The notes under the pieces: model-generated | What the model saw: only the letters and a program-made list of their open reading frames with translations | Database searches by the model: none | Told to the model about the DNA's origin: nothing | In this document: positions 1 to 9,747 of the stretch, in pieces | Layout: each line of letters begins with the position of its first letter | Position numbering within the stretch: the stretch's first letter is position 1 | Translations under genes and position numbers: made by a program | NCBI RefSeq assembly: GCF_016889425.1 | Contig: NZ_CP069513.1 | Location: forward strand, 682,001-746,000 | DNA from: Corynebacterium amycolatum | GTDB taxonomy: Bacteria > Actinomycetota > Actinomycetes > Mycobacteriales > Mycobacteriaceae | Direction: 5' to 3' | Length of the DNA: 64,000 bases

Positions 1-959
1 CGGAGGTCAGCTTTGGCGATGATCCCCTGCGCATGCTGCGTGCCTGCCGCTTCGCATCCCAGCTCGGGTTCGACGTGGCACCGCGCGTACTCAAGGCGTT
101 GAAGGAAATGTCCAGCGAAATTGACCGCATCACGGTTGAGCGCATCTCCACTGAGCTGAACAAGCTCATCCTGGGGGCAGATCCCAGCCGTGGTATCGAC
201 CTGATGGTGGAATCGGGGTTGGCCGACCGCGTGCTGCCGGAGATTTCCGATATGCGCATGACGCAGGATGAACACCGCCAGCACAAGGATGTCTATCAAC
301 ACTCCCTGCAGGTCATGCGGCAGGCCATTGACCAGGAAGAACCCGGTGAACCGGACCTCGTGCTGCGCTGGGCGGCACTGCTGCACGACTGTGGTAAGCC
401 CGCTACCCGCGCCTACAACGAGCAGGGCAATGTCACCTTCTACCAGCACGAGGTCGTCGGTGCGAAGCTGGTGCGTCGCCGCCTGCGCAAGTTGAAGTTT
501 CCGAAGAAGATCAGCCATGAAATCTCCCAGCTGGTCTACTTGCACATGCGCTTCCACGGCTATGGCGAAGGCAAGTGGACGGACTCGGCGGTGCGACGTT
601 ATGTCAACGACGCCGGAGATTTGTTGGAACGACTCAACAAAATCGTGCGGGCCGACTGCACGACGAGAAACCGTCGTAAAGCAGCACGCCTCGCACGAGC
701 CTGCGACAACCTGGAAGCGCGAATCAAGGAGCTCGCTGAGCAGGAGGACCTCGCACGCGTCCGCCCCGATCTGGACGGCAACGAAATCATGGAAATTCTG
801 GACCTGAAGCCTGGCAAGGAAGTCGGACAGGCCTGGAATTACCTGAAAGAGCTGCGATTGGAGTCCGGTCCGCTGGAGCGTGAGGATGCTATCTTGGCGC
901 TGAAGAAATGGTGGTACGAGCAGTCCGGTGAGCAGGCTGAAAGCGAAAGTGAGAGCTAA
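1..959 (+). CDS. cca: CCA tRNA nucleotidyltransferase, 5'-truncated
   Basis: The reading frame is open from base 3 and enters from outside the window, so the N-terminal nucleotidyltransferase catalytic part is missing. The first visible residues, SFGDDPLRMLRACRF, are the family motif that links the catalytic head to the neck domain in class II CCA-adding/poly(A) polymerase-type enzymes. Further on there is an HD-domain signature (LLHDCGKPAT, followed by YQHEVVGA), as in CCA enzymes with a C-terminal HD phosphohydrolase module. The enzyme adds or repairs the 3'-terminal CCA of tRNAs in the cytosol. The stop TAA overlaps the next ATG (TAATG), which indicates translational coupling. The symbol is by family; pcnA is used for the same gene in some corynebacterial annotations. 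Confidence 0.95.
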   Translation, partial: EVSFGDDPLRMLRACRFASQLGFDVAPRVLKALKEMSSEIDRITVERISTELNKLILGADPSRGIDLMVESGLADRVLPEISDMRMTQDEHRQHKDVYQHSLQVMRQAIDQEEPGEPDLVLRWAALLHDCGKPATRAYNEQGNVTFYQHEVVGAKLVRRRLRKLKFPKKISHEISQLVYLHMRFHGYGEGKWTDSAVRRYVNDAGDLLERLNKIVRADCTTRNRRKAARLARACDNLEARIKELAEQEDLARVRPDLDGNEIMEILDLKPGKEVGQAWNYLKELRLESGPLEREDAILALKKWWYEQSGEQAESESES

Positions 960-1600
960 TGGCATCGATTAATCCGGAAAATCTCTATGGCGACCGGCTT
1001 TTTACCAGCCTCGAGCGCAACGACCCGGCCGCCGGTATGCTGCTGCTCGCAGCACCCGGCATGCTCTCGCCGGAATTCGCTCGTTCGGTGATTTTCCTCA
1101 TTGAACACGATGAGCACGGCACCCTTGGTGTCGATCTCACGCAGCGTTCGCAGACGCCTGTGCACAATGTGCTCGAGCCCTGGGCGTCACTGATGACTAA
1201 GCCGCCGGTGCTCTACGTCGGGGGTCCGGTCAACCAGACGCAGCCAATCTGCATTGGTGTGGTGCGAAATGGCGCTACCCTCCCAGAGGAGACCGACAGT
1301 ATTACCGGTGCACCGCTGATGGAACGCATCGCCCATAGGTTTGCGCTGGTCAACCTCGGCGCGGAGCCGGAGGATGTACGCGACCGCATCGATGGCGCGC
1401 GTATCTTCGCCGGTTACGCGGGCTGGGATCCAGGGCAGCTGGAAGAAGAGCTCGATCGCGGTGATTGGTACGTCGCCCCTGCCCTGCCCTCTGATGTACT
1501 CGCGCCTGCTGCCGCTGACATCTGGGGTGATTGCATGCGCCGTCAGCCCTGGCCGCTGCCGCTGTATGGCACCTACCCCGTAGATGTACGTGACAACTAG
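959..1600 (+). CDS. YqgE/AlgH family protein (UPF0301)
   Basis: A 213-residue soluble protein. It begins with the typical family pattern: a short leader, then GMLLLAAPGMLSPEFARSVI, and a central LYVGGPV segment. Family members are about 185-215 residues, so this one is full length. The biochemical function is not established, despite the AlgH name taken from Pseudomonas alginate regulation. The ATG overlaps the cca stop by one base, and the TAG stop lies directly against the ATG of the following azlC-like gene. The gene is therefore in the middle of a tightly packed, probably co-transcribed run. Confidence 0.9.
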   Translation: MASINPENLYGDRLFTSLERNDPAAGMLLLAAPGMLSPEFARSVIFLIEHDEHGTLGVDLTQRSQTPVHNVLEPWASLMTKPPVLYVGGPVNQTQPICIGVVRNGATLPEETDSITGAPLMERIAHRFALVNLGAEPEDVRDRIDGARIFAGYAGWDPGQLEEELDRGDWYVAPALPSDVLAPAAADIWGDCMRRQPWPLPLYGTYPVDVRDN

Positions 1601-2377
1601 ATGAGTGAGCACATCAATGCCGAAGGAAACAGTGCCGCAACTAGTGACCGCAGCGACATAGCTGCCGGCATTCGGCAGACACTGCCCGTCGGCATGGGTC
1701 TCATTCCGCTGGGGCTCGCATTCGGCCTACTCATCGCACAGACTGGCTTAAGTTGGTGGTGGGCACCCATCTTCTCCTTCGTGGTCTACGCGGGGTCGAT
1801 GGAATTCCTCGCTGTCGGCCTGGTTATGGCCCATACGGGTCTGCTCGGCTGTGCCGTGACCTCGTTTATGGTCAACTTCCGCCACGTCTTCTACGGGCTG
1901 ACGTTCCCCCGCGACCGGATACAGTCTCGTCTCGGCCGCGCATACTCCACATACGCGCTTACCGACGAGTCGTATGCCATCGTCTCTGCGGCAAATCCGG
2001 CTGAAAAGATGTCGGGCCGCCGCCTGCTGACGATTCAGATTCTCTGCCAGTTGCTGTGGGTGGGCTCCGGTATTGTCGGGGCGCTAACCGGTGCAGCATT
2101 GCCCGAAGGGATCCGCGGTGCCGAGTTCGCACTGGTGGCGCTCTTTACGGTGCTGGCCATGGACGCGTTTGAGACCTCCAAGGATTGGTCACTGCCCCTG
2201 GCCGCTATCGTCTGCACGTTGGTCGGGTGGCTGATTAACCCGAACCAGATGCTGGTCATCGGGTTGTTGATGTACTTCGGCATGCTGCTGTTGCGCGTGT
2301 GGTCACCACGAGTAGATCGGGTGATGCGCATGACGTCGTCAAGCAATCAGCGTGTAACGGAGGGAGAGCGAGCATGA
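1601..2377 (+). CDS. AzlC-family branched-chain amino acid exporter, large subunit (BrnF-type)
   Basis: A 258-residue membrane protein with several hydrophobic segments. The first, around residues 30-70, contains PVGMGLIPLGLAFGLL, and a MVNFRHVFYGL motif typical of AzlC follows at about residues 89-99. AzlC/BrnF works with the small AzlD/BrnE subunit to export branched-chain amino acids; in C. glutamicum BrnFE also exports methionine (family knowledge). The partner follows at once with an ATGA stop/start overlap. No Lrp-type regulator, which commonly lies next to brnFE, is visible here. The start is the ATG directly after the preceding stop. Confidence 0.92.
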   Translation: MSEHINAEGNSAATSDRSDIAAGIRQTLPVGMGLIPLGLAFGLLIAQTGLSWWWAPIFSFVVYAGSMEFLAVGLVMAHTGLLGCAVTSFMVNFRHVFYGLTFPRDRIQSRLGRAYSTYALTDESYAIVSAANPAEKMSGRRLLTIQILCQLLWVGSGIVGALTGAALPEGIRGAEFALVALFTVLAMDAFETSKDWSLPLAAIVCTLVGWLINPNQMLVIGLLMYFGMLLLRVWSPRVDRVMRMTSSSNQRVTEGERA

Positions 2378-2724
2378 CCGCGATGCCCGATTCCGGCTAT
2401 GTGCTAGCCGCGCTCTTTGCGATGGGCGCAGTGACAGTTGCGTTGCGCGCACTGCCGTTTGCGTTCGTGCGGACCCTGAAGGGCTCTCCCCTGTTCGAAT
2501 TCCTCGGCACGACCATGCCTGTTGGAGTCATGATGGCGCTGGTGGTTTACACCGTCTTTGGACGGTTGGGGCTCAGCGGTGAGGGTGGCGACCCCGGCGC
2601 TGCCTGGGCCGTGCCTGTGGCGCTGGTCGTCACCATCTTCCTGCACTGGTGGCGGCGCAACACCGTGATCTCGATATTCGTAGGCACGGCGCTGTATATG
2701 GCCCTCGTGAACCTTGTCGCGTGA
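2374..2724 (+). CDS. AzlD-family branched-chain amino acid exporter, small subunit (BrnE-type)
   Basis: A 116-residue hydrophobic protein with about four membrane segments (residues near 8-28, 40-62, 70-90 and 95-115) and the ALRALPFAFVR segment characteristic of AzlD. I chose the ATG that overlaps the azlC stop (ATGA) because a clear GGAGGGAG ribosome-binding site lies 5-12 bases upstream. The open frame extends further upstream inside azlC but has no such site. It forms the two-component exporter with the preceding gene. It is the last gene of the run; the next gene is convergent. Confidence 0.9.
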   Translation: MTAMPDSGYVLAALFAMGAVTVALRALPFAFVRTLKGSPLFEFLGTTMPVGVMMALVVYTVFGRLGLSGEGGDPGAAWAVPVALVVTIFLHWWRRNTVISIFVGTALYMALVNLVA

Positions 2725-2777
2725 GGTGCGCTGCGTAAGCGCTGTGTGAGACGGTGCCAGCGGCTAGCGGTCAGTGG

Positions 2778-3692
2778 CTAGAACTGCGCCGGTACCTGGC
2801 CTGTGAAGTTCGGCAGCCCCGGAATCTGCGGCAGCTGCGGGGATTCCGGCAAGTTCAGTAGTTCGCCGAGATTCGGGCTCTCGGACAGATTCGGGACGCC
2901 TGGGATGTTGGGCAGGCTCGGGCTGTCGGGCAGACCAGGCAGTGGTGGAGTGCCCACCGTGCCACCGAACGCATTCTGAACATCGCTGGTGTGAGCTTCC
3001 TTGGTGCCGTAGGTGTTAGCAGCGACGCTGAAGTCAGGACCAATGGACGCCGAGGCGTGAACGCTCTGACGGTCATCGGACCAACCCCACTTTGTGCCAA
3101 TAACACCAGGCAGCGTGGCGGTGCCGTAATCCTGACGGTAGCCATCCGCTGCCACAGGTGACGCGGTGCTCATAGCAACCAGCACCGGGTCGGAAGGGTT
3201 CTCGCGCTTCTTGGCCTCCAGGAACTTCACGGTGTCAGCGCTGGAAGTCGTGGAATTGCCCCAGTGGCCCGCACCGTGGGTGTTGCTGAGGCCGTACTCA
3301 CGCGCCGTGGCGTTAATGGAGTCCGGGTAACGGCCGTAGAGCTCGCTGGCAATGTTGTCATCGGAGTAGCGAATCATCTGTGTGGCCTTCGCCTTGTCCG
3401 CTTCGGTGCCGTGCTTGAAGACGTAGTCGGCAATGTAGAGCTTGACAATCGACAGCCCCGGACGAGCTTCATTCTCGTTGGCCGTACCGTAGTGAGCGCC
3501 GGTCGGGGTGTGGGTAAAGCTGATCTGGGTGCGCCCCGGAGCATCAATAGTGCCCTGTGGAGTCAGTTTCGGCTGCGGAGCCGCAGCGACGTTCCCGGCT
3601 GCCAGCGGAAGGCTGGTGACAGCGATGACACCGGTAAGCCCCAGGCGAATCGCGCGAGATGGTCGCGGAGTAAGACGATGACGAGCGTTCAT
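2778..3692 (-). CDS. Secreted SxxK serine hydrolase, beta-lactamase/PBP-like
   Basis: 304 residues from the ATG giving MNARHRLTP. The N-terminus has a positive stretch followed by a hydrophobic segment (IRLGLTGVIAVTSLPLAAG) and an AxA-type cleavage site near residue 38, so the protein is probably Sec-exported. The body resembles a class A beta-lactamase fold: SIVK at residues 81-84 fits SxxK, YSDDN near 109-113 is in the place of SxN, and KWG at about 201-203 stands where KTG/KSG is usual. The C-terminal 70 residues are a low-complexity Pro/Leu/Asn/Ser region with repeated P-x-LP units. It is a paralogue in style of the protein at 23790-25091. Whether it is an active hydrolase, a D,D-peptidase or an inactive relative cannot be told. 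The longer open frame would overlap the upstream gene. Confidence 0.72.
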   Translation of the reverse strand: MNARHRLTPRPSRAIRLGLTGVIAVTSLPLAAGNVAAAPQPKLTPQGTIDAPGRTQISFTHTPTGAHYGTANENEARPGLSIVKLYIADYVFKHGTEADKAKATQMIRYSDDNIASELYGRYPDSINATAREYGLSNTHGAGHWGNSTTSSADTVKFLEAKKRENPSDPVLVAMSTASPVAADGYRQDYGTATLPGVIGTKWGWSDDRQSVHASASIGPDFSVAANTYGTKEAHTSDVQNAFGGTVGTPPLPGLPDSPSLPNIPGVPNLSESPNLGELLNLPESPQLPQIPGLPNFTGQVPAQF

Positions 3693-3706
3693 AACAAAAA
3701 ACCAAT

Positions 3707-4837
3707 CTACACGCGCAGGTGGCCGACGCGCTGCCAAGCTGGATCGTAAGCGGTGTCGACAACGTGCTCTCCGTCGGTCCACGTCTGCGCAACAGCTCGC
3801 AGACCCGCCTCCGCATCAGATGCCGGGTCAATAAAGAAGTGCAGCAGAGCCATACCGTCGGACTGCTCAGTTGCGACAAAAATACCCTTGTCCTCAGCGA
3901 TGGCTTCAGCGGCAGCGGTATTGAACTCGGAGAGGGATTCCTTCGACTCGTCCGTCGGCAAGCCCTTGTCGTCAATGTGAGCGAGCATGAGCTGAATCAG
4001 CACATGCTGCGTCATAGTCGGGCTCACCAGCTGCGTAATCGGAGCGCGAGTAGCGACGACGAGCGGCTGGCCGTTGGCTTCGGCATCAATGGTGAGCCAC
4101 TCCGGGCACTCTTCCGCGAGCTGCTCGACGACACCGCCCAGCTCCGGTAGCGGGATAGCATCTTCCGGCTCCTCGCCAGCGAAGGCGAAACCGCGCAGCC
4201 ACAGGCCGAAGTCCTCCTCTCCCAGAGCCAGCTGCAGCAGTGTGAAACCTAGCTGAGCTACCAAGCGCTCACCGTCCTCCAACTGAGCAATTGCCGGGAA
4301 CAGCGGGTGGAATAGGCGAACGTCCACTGCCCCATGACCACTGCTAACAGCCACGCGGGCGTCTGCCGGATCGACCTCGGCGGGAGCATCGGCCTCGAGA
4401 GCACCCTGTGCAACCAACGTAGCTGCGACATCCCCCAGCGACAGCTTCATCGCCGGATCCGCCTGGCGGAGGTCGGTGAAAGACCACACCGCGCCGTCGT
4501 CAGGCGCGGCCTCCAGCCAACGGCGAGCGACCGGGCGCAGCTCTGGATCGCCGGCAGCGCTCACAGTCAGAAGATGGCGAGAATACGGAGCGCCAGCCTC
4601 AAACCCCCAGATGAGCCGGTCATTAATGGCGGCGATGCGCCCGCCGACCTCCTTCTGGACATCAATAATGTCCACATCGGCGGCGTTCGGGGCACCATCG
4701 ATACCGAGTTGGACACTAAACATAGAGTCGAGCGCATCGGCGCCAAAAGAGTTCCACCACGACCAGAACTCATTGATCGCGGTCTCTTCTGCGGCGCGCT
4801 GTTCCGGAGAGAATGGAGCCGGATTCTCGTTAGCCAT
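3707..4837 (-). CDS. Unrecognised acidic cytosolic protein
   Basis: A 376-residue protein without signal peptide or membrane segments, rich in Ala, Glu and Asp. I do not recognise the family. It starts MANENPAPFSPEQRAAEE and contains Trp-rich FWSWWN near the N-terminus. The middle is built from alternating hydrophobic and acidic stretches. The end (AQTWTDGEHVVDTAYDP) resembles a small alpha/beta module of the DUF695 type, but that is a guess. I chose the ATG at 4837 over an upstream in-frame GTG (4849). It lies 14 bases before the secreted hydrolase gene and may be co-transcribed with it. Confidence 0.7.
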   Translation of the reverse strand: MANENPAPFSPEQRAAEETAINEFWSWWNSFGADALDSMFSVQLGIDGAPNAADVDIIDVQKEVGGRIAAINDRLIWGFEAGAPYSRHLLTVSAAGDPELRPVARRWLEAAPDDGAVWSFTDLRQADPAMKLSLGDVAATLVAQGALEADAPAEVDPADARVAVSSGHGAVDVRLFHPLFPAIAQLEDGERLVAQLGFTLLQLALGEEDFGLWLRGFAFAGEEPEDAIPLPELGGVVEQLAEECPEWLTIDAEANGQPLVVATRAPITQLVSPTMTQHVLIQLMLAHIDDKGLPTDESKESLSEFNTAAAEAIAEDKGIFVATEQSDGMALLHFFIDPASDAEAGLRAVAQTWTDGEHVVDTAYDPAWQRVGHLRV

Positions 4838-4945
4838 ACTGAATCTCACACTTTCGTTTGCTCGTTTAAAACCGAACCTTATGTTGTGCGCCCCAGTATA
4901 TGTGCCAAGCCGGATTCGCCCCTCGGTTCCATGCCCTAGACCGCG

Positions 4946-5935
4946 TTAAGCGGGTTGTGGCTCCGGCTCAGCTTCTGCTTCCTTGCCCCAGCGAGCGGCG
5001 TAGACCGCACAGATCATCAGCTGAATCTGGTGGAAAATCATCAGCGGCAAAATGTAGAGGCTGGCATCGGCACCGAAGATAACGGCGGCCATTGGCAGGC
5101 CAGTGGCCAGGGACTTCTTCGAACCGCAGAACTGAATGGCAATGCGGTCCTTGCGGTCGAAGCCCATCTTCTTTGCGACGAAACCGGACAGCCGCAAAAC
5201 GAATTCCACCAGCACTACCGAGAGCACACAGAGGATGACGATGTCGCCGGCCGGCACCTTCGACCAAATGCCCTGCACCATGCCCTCGGAGAACGCGGCA
5301 TAGACAACCAGTGCGATGGAAAGTCGGTCAACGTTCTTAGTCGTCTTCGCGGCGGCAAACTTCAGGGTCCAACGGCGAGTGAGCTGGCCGATTGCGAACG
5401 GCAGCAGCAACTGCAGCGAAATATCCAAGAACACCGACGAATCCACATGAACGCCGCCACCAGTGGCCATCAACAGCATCACGAGCACCGGTGTGACGAC
5501 GATGCCCAGCAGGTTAGAAGCCGAGGCACTGACGATTGCGCCGGCGACATTGCCCTTGGCGATGGAGGTGAAGTTCACACTCGACTGCACCGTTGACGGG
5601 GCCAGCGTCATGTACAGAATGCCCAGGTAGAGGCCAGGAGAGAGAAACCAATCCAGGGGTTTCATCAGCAGGCCGAGGATTGGGAACAGCACGAATGTGA
5701 AAGCCAGAATGGTTATGTGCAGCCGCCAATGCTTAACGCCGGCCAACGCATCCTGCGGACTCAAACGCGCACCATAGAGGAAGAACAAGAAGCCGATGGC
5801 GATCTTCGTTGCCCAGCTGAAAACCTCAGCGGTAGTGCCGCTTGCAGGAAAAAAAATCGCCAGTATCGCTGCAGCAACGATACCGACGATGAGGGGATCT
5901 GGACGCCAACTCACAATTCGTTGCCACATGGACAA
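4946..5935 (-). CDS. Bile acid:sodium symporter-like transporter (SBF-like)
   Basis: A 329-residue polytopic membrane protein with roughly nine or ten hydrophobic segments. It begins with a short cytosolic WRPDPLIVG stretch, which is common in the SBF-like (YfeH-type) branch. The segments FFLYGARLSP and LAPSTVQSSVNFTSIAKGN match the two conserved regions of that branch, and the second lies in the crossover region that binds sodium in the wider family. The substrate is unknown; bile acid transport itself should not be assumed. The gene lies 65 bases downstream of the SdpI-family gene and may be on the same transcript. Confidence 0.88.
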   Translation of the reverse strand: MSMWQRIVSWRPDPLIVGIVAAAILAIFFPASGTTAEVFSWATKIAIGFLFFLYGARLSPQDALAGVKHWRLHITILAFTFVLFPILGLLMKPLDWFLSPGLYLGILYMTLAPSTVQSSVNFTSIAKGNVAGAIVSASASNLLGIVVTPVLVMLLMATGGGVHVDSSVFLDISLQLLLPFAIGQLTRRWTLKFAAAKTTKNVDRLSIALVVYAAFSEGMVQGIWSKVPAGDIVILCVLSVVLVEFVLRLSGFVAKKMGFDRKDRIAIQFCGSKKSLATGLPMAAVIFGADASLYILPLMIFHQIQLMICAVYAARWGKEAEAEPEPQPA

Positions 5936-6000
5936 ATAGTTTAGTGGGCAACCAGAAGTTGTCTTACTATTTTGCAGAAGCTTTTCTCTGCAATAATTTT

Positions 6001-6612
6001 TTACTTCTTCTGCTCAGCTGCCTTGCGCAGCGCATCCTTGTCCACAGGCTTGAAAGCGGCATTCGCGGATGAGCCCTTGTCCGTGCACAGTCCTTCCAGG
6101 CCACAGGAGCTGCAGCCACCGGAGACACCGCAGTCTGCTGCTGGGTTGTCGGAGCAGCAGGCATCATCAGCTGCAGTGTCGGCGGCATCAGTGGTGGCGG
6201 AGCCACAGCCACAGCCGCTGTCACCGTCACCGCACCCACAACCGGAGCCGGACTCCGCGGAGACCTTGGCGTCGTAAAGCGCGATGGTGTGCGAGCCGAT
6301 CGCCGCACCAACGCCGAGCATGGCGATACCGGCGAGCAGAGCGACGGCGTACCACAGCCACATCCAACCAGAGGCCTCCGGGCGGATGGCGAGGAAGGCG
6401 AGCATGGCGGCGCCGAGGAAAGCGACGGCGGACACAGCCCACGGCGGCCCGGCAACGCGGTGCGTAATATCCCAGTTTTCCTGGGACTTTCGAGCCTCGG
6501 GCGCACGAATTCCAATCCAGTTATTACCCGGCAGCTTCGCCGACCATGCCAAACCAGCGACAACGGCTATGCAAACAGCCAGAACCAGGGTAATTACAGG
6601 GATGACAATCAT
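6001..6612 (-). CDS. SdpI-family membrane protein with cysteine-rich C-terminal tail
   Basis: 203 residues. Three hydrophobic segments lie near residues 2-24, 58-76 and 84-108. Between the first two is [18 protein letters not shown] followed by DITHR, the SdpI-family signature. In Bacillus, SdpI gives immunity to the SdpC toxin; here only family membership is claimed. The C-terminal 90 residues are unusual: ten cysteines (125, 127, 134, 136, 152, 153, 161, 167, 170, 176) in a Gly/Ser/Asp/Ala background, then a basic end. The gene is divergent from leuS with only 60 bases between the two starts. A TATATA sequence lies a few bases before its ATG, so its transcript may have almost no leader. Confidence 0.85.
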   Translation of the reverse strand: MIVIPVITLVLAVCIAVVAGLAWSAKLPGNNWIGIRAPEARKSQENWDITHRVAGPPWAVSAVAFLGAAMLAFLAIRPEASGWMWLWYAVALLAGIAMLGVGAAIGSHTIALYDAKVSAESGSGCGCGDGDSGCGCGSATTDAADTAADDACCSDNPAADCGVSGGCSSCGLEGLCTDKGSSANAAFKPVDKDALRKAAEQKK

Positions 6613-6621
6613 GCTTCCAAT

Positions 6622-6661
6622 TTATATAGGTGGTTGGGCACGTGCCAAACGCACCTATTAG
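6622..6661. promoter_or_regulatory. Shared divergent promoter region with inverted repeat, SdpI-family gene / leuS
   Basis: The 60-bp gap has a TATATA on the minus strand just before the SdpI-family ATG and a TATTAG (6656-6661) on the plus strand 11 bases before the leuS ATG. Between them is an imperfect inverted repeat centred on CACGTG (6639-6644). Its inner arms are GTTGGGCA/TGCCAAAC and its outer arms are TAGGTG (6627-6632) and CACCTA (6652-6657). The -10 positions imply short or absent leaders on both sides, which fits the lack of a good ribosome-binding site before leuS. It may be an operator or simply an RNA/DNA hairpin. Confidence 0.5.
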
Positions 6662-6672
6662 ACTGTGAGACC

Positions 6673-9591
6673 ATGACCAACAGCGAAAAGTCCTCGTCCT
6701 CGGCAGAAGCCACTGAATACCGCTACTCCCCCGAGCTGGCGACTCAGCTAGAGGGAAAGTGGCAGGCGTATTGGAAAGATAACGGCACCTTCTACGCCCC
6801 CAACCCGGTGGGCGATTTGGCAGCTGCCGACGGCTCGACTCCGCCGAAAGACAAGCTTTTCGTCCAGGACATGTTCCCGTACCCGTCAGGCGTCGGTCTG
6901 CACGTAGGCCACCCACTGGGTTACATCGCCACCGACGTCTTCGCGCGCTTCCACCGTATGCAGGGCGCAAACGTGCTGCACACCCTGGGCTACGACGCCT
7001 TCGGTCTGCCGGCGGAGCAGTTCGCAATCCAGACCGGTACGCACCCGCGCGTGACGACGGAAGCGAATATCGCCAACATGGAGCGCCAGCTGGGCCGCCT
7101 GGGGCTTGGCCATGACCGCCGTCGTGTTTTCGCGACCACTGACCAGGACTACTACAAGTGGACGCAGTGGATTTTCCTGCAGATTTACAACGCCTGGTTC
7201 GATGAGGATCAAAAGAAGGCCCGTCGTATCGATGAGCTGATTCCGCTGTTGGAGTCCGGCGAGATGGCTACCAAGGACGGTCGCGTCTACGCTGAGCTCA
7301 GCGAGGCTGAGCAGCGCGAAGCTGTGGATGAGTTCCGCTTGGTCTACCAGTCGAATTCGATGGTCAACTGGTGCCCGGGCCTCGGCACTGTGCTGTCCAA
7401 CGAGGAAGTGACCGCCGAAGGTCGTTCGGAGCGCGGTAACTTCCCGGTGTTCCGCAAGCGGCTGGGCCAGTGGATGATGCGCATCACCGCTTACGCCGAC
7501 CGCCTGGTCGATGATCTGGAGCTGCTGGACTGGCCGGACAAGGTCAAGTCCATGCAGCGTAACTGGATCGGTCGCTCCCGCGGTGCTGAGGTCGACTTCG
7601 CAGCTGAGGTCGGCCCGAAGGTCTCCACCAAGATCAGGGTCTTCACCACTCGCCCGGACACTCTCTTCGGAGCCTCCTACATGGTGCTCGCTCCTGAGCA
7701 CGAGCTGGTGGATCAGCTGGTCGAAGCCGGCAGCGGTTCCTACGAGGGTGTGGATGAGCGCTGGACCTTCGGCAAGGAAACCCCAGCTGAGGCCGTCGCC
7801 GTTTACCGCGCCGCAATTGCCTCCAAGTCCGACCTGGAACGCCAGGAGAACAAGGAGAAAACCGGCGTCTTCCTGGGTGCTTACGCCACCAACCCGGTCA
7901 GCGGCGAACAGGTGCCGGTATTCATTTCCGACTACGTCCTGATTGGCTACGGCACCGGTGCCATCATGGCTGTCCCGGCCCACGATGAGCGCGACTACGA
8001 GTTCGCCACTGCCTTCGGTCTGCCAATCCGCGAGGTCGTTGAAGGCGGTGACATTGCAAAGGAGGCGTACGTCGGTAACGGTACGTGCGTGAACTCCGCC
8101 AATGACTCCGGCCTGGACATCAATGGCCTGGACAAGGACACCGCCATCGCCACCGTCATTGAGTGGTTGGAGAAGGAAGGTACTGGCCACGAGAAGGTCC
8201 AGTACAAGCTGCGCGACTGGCTGTTCGCCCGCCAGCGCTACTGGGGCGAGCCCTTCCCCATCGTCTACGACGAGGACGGTCACGCCCACGCACTGCCCGA
8301 GTCCATGCTTCCGGTCGAGCTCCCGGAGGTCGAGGACTACAAGCCGGTCACATTCGACCCGGACGATGCCGACACCGAGCCAAAGGCCCCACTGGACAAG
8401 GCCACTGACTGGGTCAACGTCGAGCTCGACCTCGGAGACGGCAAGAAGAAGTACCGCCGAGACACCAACGTCATGCCGAACTGGGCAGGTTCCTCCTGGT
8501 ACCAGCTGCGCTACATCGACCCGAACAACGCTGAAAAGTTCGTTGACCTGGAAAACGAGCGCTACTGGACCGGCCCCCGTCCGGAGACGCACGGCAAGGA
8601 CGATCCAGGCGGCGTCGACCTCTACGTCGGCGGCGTCGAGCACGCGGTGCTGCACCTGCTCTACTCCCGCTTCTGGCACAAGGTCCTCTTCGACCTCGGC
8701 TACGTGACCTCCAAGGAGCCGTACCGCCGTCTGTTCAACCAGGGCTACATTCAGGCCTACGCCTACACCGATGCTCGTGGTGTCTACCAGCCGGCGGATC
8801 AGGTAGTTGAGCGCGATGGTAAGTTCTTCATTCCAGGTGGCGCCGAAGACGGCTCTGACCTGGAGGTTTTCCAGGAGTACGGCAAGATGGGCAAGTCTCT
8901 GAAGAACGCCGTCTCCCCCGACGAGGTCTGCGACAACTACGGCGCCGACACCTTGCGCGTCTACGAAATGGCCATGGGCCCACTCGACACTTCCCGCCCG
9001 TGGGCGACGAAGGACCTGGTCGGCTCGCAGCGCTTCCTCCAGCGCGCTTGGCGTCTGGTGGTCAATGAGGACTCCGGTGAGCTCGCCGTCACGGACGCAG
9101 CGCTTTCCGACGACGACCTCAAGGCGCTCAACCGCACCGTGGAAGGGGTTACCTCTGACTACGCAGAACTGCGTGACAACACGGCCGTCGCAAAGCTCAT
9201 TGAGTACGTCAACTACCTGACCAAGACCTACGGATCGGCCGGTGCACCGCGCGCCGCTGTGGAGCCGCTGGCTCTCATGCTGGGCCCGGTGGCACCGCAC
9301 ATCGCGGAGGAAATGTGGAGCCGCCTCGGCCACTCCGAGTCCCTGGCGCACGGTCCGTGGCCGGCAGTTGACGAGAAGTGGCTGGTCGATGACACCGTTG
9401 AGCTGCCAGTTCAGATCAACGGCAAGGTCCGTGCCCGCATTGACGTGGCTACCGATGCTTCCCGCGAGGATATCGAGGCCGTCGCGCGTGCCGACGAAAA
9501 GGTTGTCGCAGCGGTGGAGAGCGCCGGTGGCAATATCGTGAAGGTCATTGTCGTTCCGGGCAAGATGGTCAACCTGGTTGTGAAGAAGTAG
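6673..9591 (+). CDS. leuS: Leucyl-tRNA synthetase
   Basis: A 972-residue class Ia aminoacyl-tRNA synthetase that charges tRNA-Leu. The HIGH-type motif appears as [16 protein letters not shown] near the N-terminus. The CP1 editing domain lies in the first half, with the threonine-rich [13 protein letters not shown] region and the [19 protein letters not shown] segment. KMSKS appears as KMGKSLKNA, a variant common in Actinobacteria. The length suits an actinobacterial LeuRS, with an insert of roughly 90 residues before the late catalytic part. I chose the ATG giving MTNSEKSSS, which follows a -10-like TATTAG by 11 bases. The open frame extends upstream through the divergent gene but is not used. 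Confidence 0.97.
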   Translation: MTNSEKSSSSAEATEYRYSPELATQLEGKWQAYWKDNGTFYAPNPVGDLAAADGSTPPKDKLFVQDMFPYPSGVGLHVGHPLGYIATDVFARFHRMQGANVLHTLGYDAFGLPAEQFAIQTGTHPRVTTEANIANMERQLGRLGLGHDRRRVFATTDQDYYKWTQWIFLQIYNAWFDEDQKKARRIDELIPLLESGEMATKDGRVYAELSEAEQREAVDEFRLVYQSNSMVNWCPGLGTVLSNEEVTAEGRSERGNFPVFRKRLGQWMMRITAYADRLVDDLELLDWPDKVKSMQRNWIGRSRGAEVDFAAEVGPKVSTKIRVFTTRPDTLFGASYMVLAPEHELVDQLVEAGSGSYEGVDERWTFGKETPAEAVAVYRAAIASKSDLERQENKEKTGVFLGAYATNPVSGEQVPVFISDYVLIGYGTGAIMAVPAHDERDYEFATAFGLPIREVVEGGDIAKEAYVGNGTCVNSANDSGLDINGLDKDTAIATVIEWLEKEGTGHEKVQYKLRDWLFARQRYWGEPFPIVYDEDGHAHALPESMLPVELPEVEDYKPVTFDPDDADTEPKAPLDKATDWVNVELDLGDGKKKYRRDTNVMPNWAGSSWYQLRYIDPNNAEKFVDLENERYWTGPRPETHGKDDPGGVDLYVGGVEHAVLHLLYSRFWHKVLFDLGYVTSKEPYRRLFNQGYIQAYAYTDARGVYQPADQVVERDGKFFIPGGAEDGSDLEVFQEYGKMGKSLKNAVSPDEVCDNYGADTLRVYEMAMGPLDTSRPWATKDLVGSQRFLQRAWRLVVNEDSGELAVTDAALSDDDLKALNRTVEGVTSDYAELRDNTAVAKLIEYVNYLTKTYGSAGAPRAAVEPLALMLGPVAPHIAEEMWSRLGHSESLAHGPWPAVDEKWLVDDTVELPVQINGKVRARIDVATDASREDIEAVARADEKVVAAVESAGGNIVKVIVVPGKMVNLVVKK

Positions 9592-9613
9592 CCAGGGAGG
9601 CCAGTGCGTACAA

Positions 9614-9684
9614 GAAAGTGTCTGGGGTTATGGCAGTTTAAGGCCTAAAATCGGCTCAAATTTGCCATAAGCCCAGACACTTTC
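9614..9684. repeat. 71-bp palindromic element, copy A
   Basis: Two 22-base arms (9614-9635 and 9663-9684) are inverted repeats with one mismatch. They start GAAAGTGTC and end TTATGGCA, and a 27-base loop separates them. Four bases before (CAA-A type) and TCGC after are shared with copy B at 26111-26181. It lies between the convergent ends of leuS and the small membrane protein gene. It could act as a bidirectional terminator, but there is no T-run on either side. Confidence 0.8.
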
Positions 9685-9747
9685 TCGCTTGAGGCGTTCT
9701 CGCAAAAACCTCAAGAGGGTGGCGTCGAGGCTGGCCGCCTCTTACCC

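Noticed and set aside
6886..9351. An 821-codon open frame on the minus strand
   Set aside because: It lies wholly opposite leuS, has no family motif, and reflects the high-GC codon bias of the real gene.
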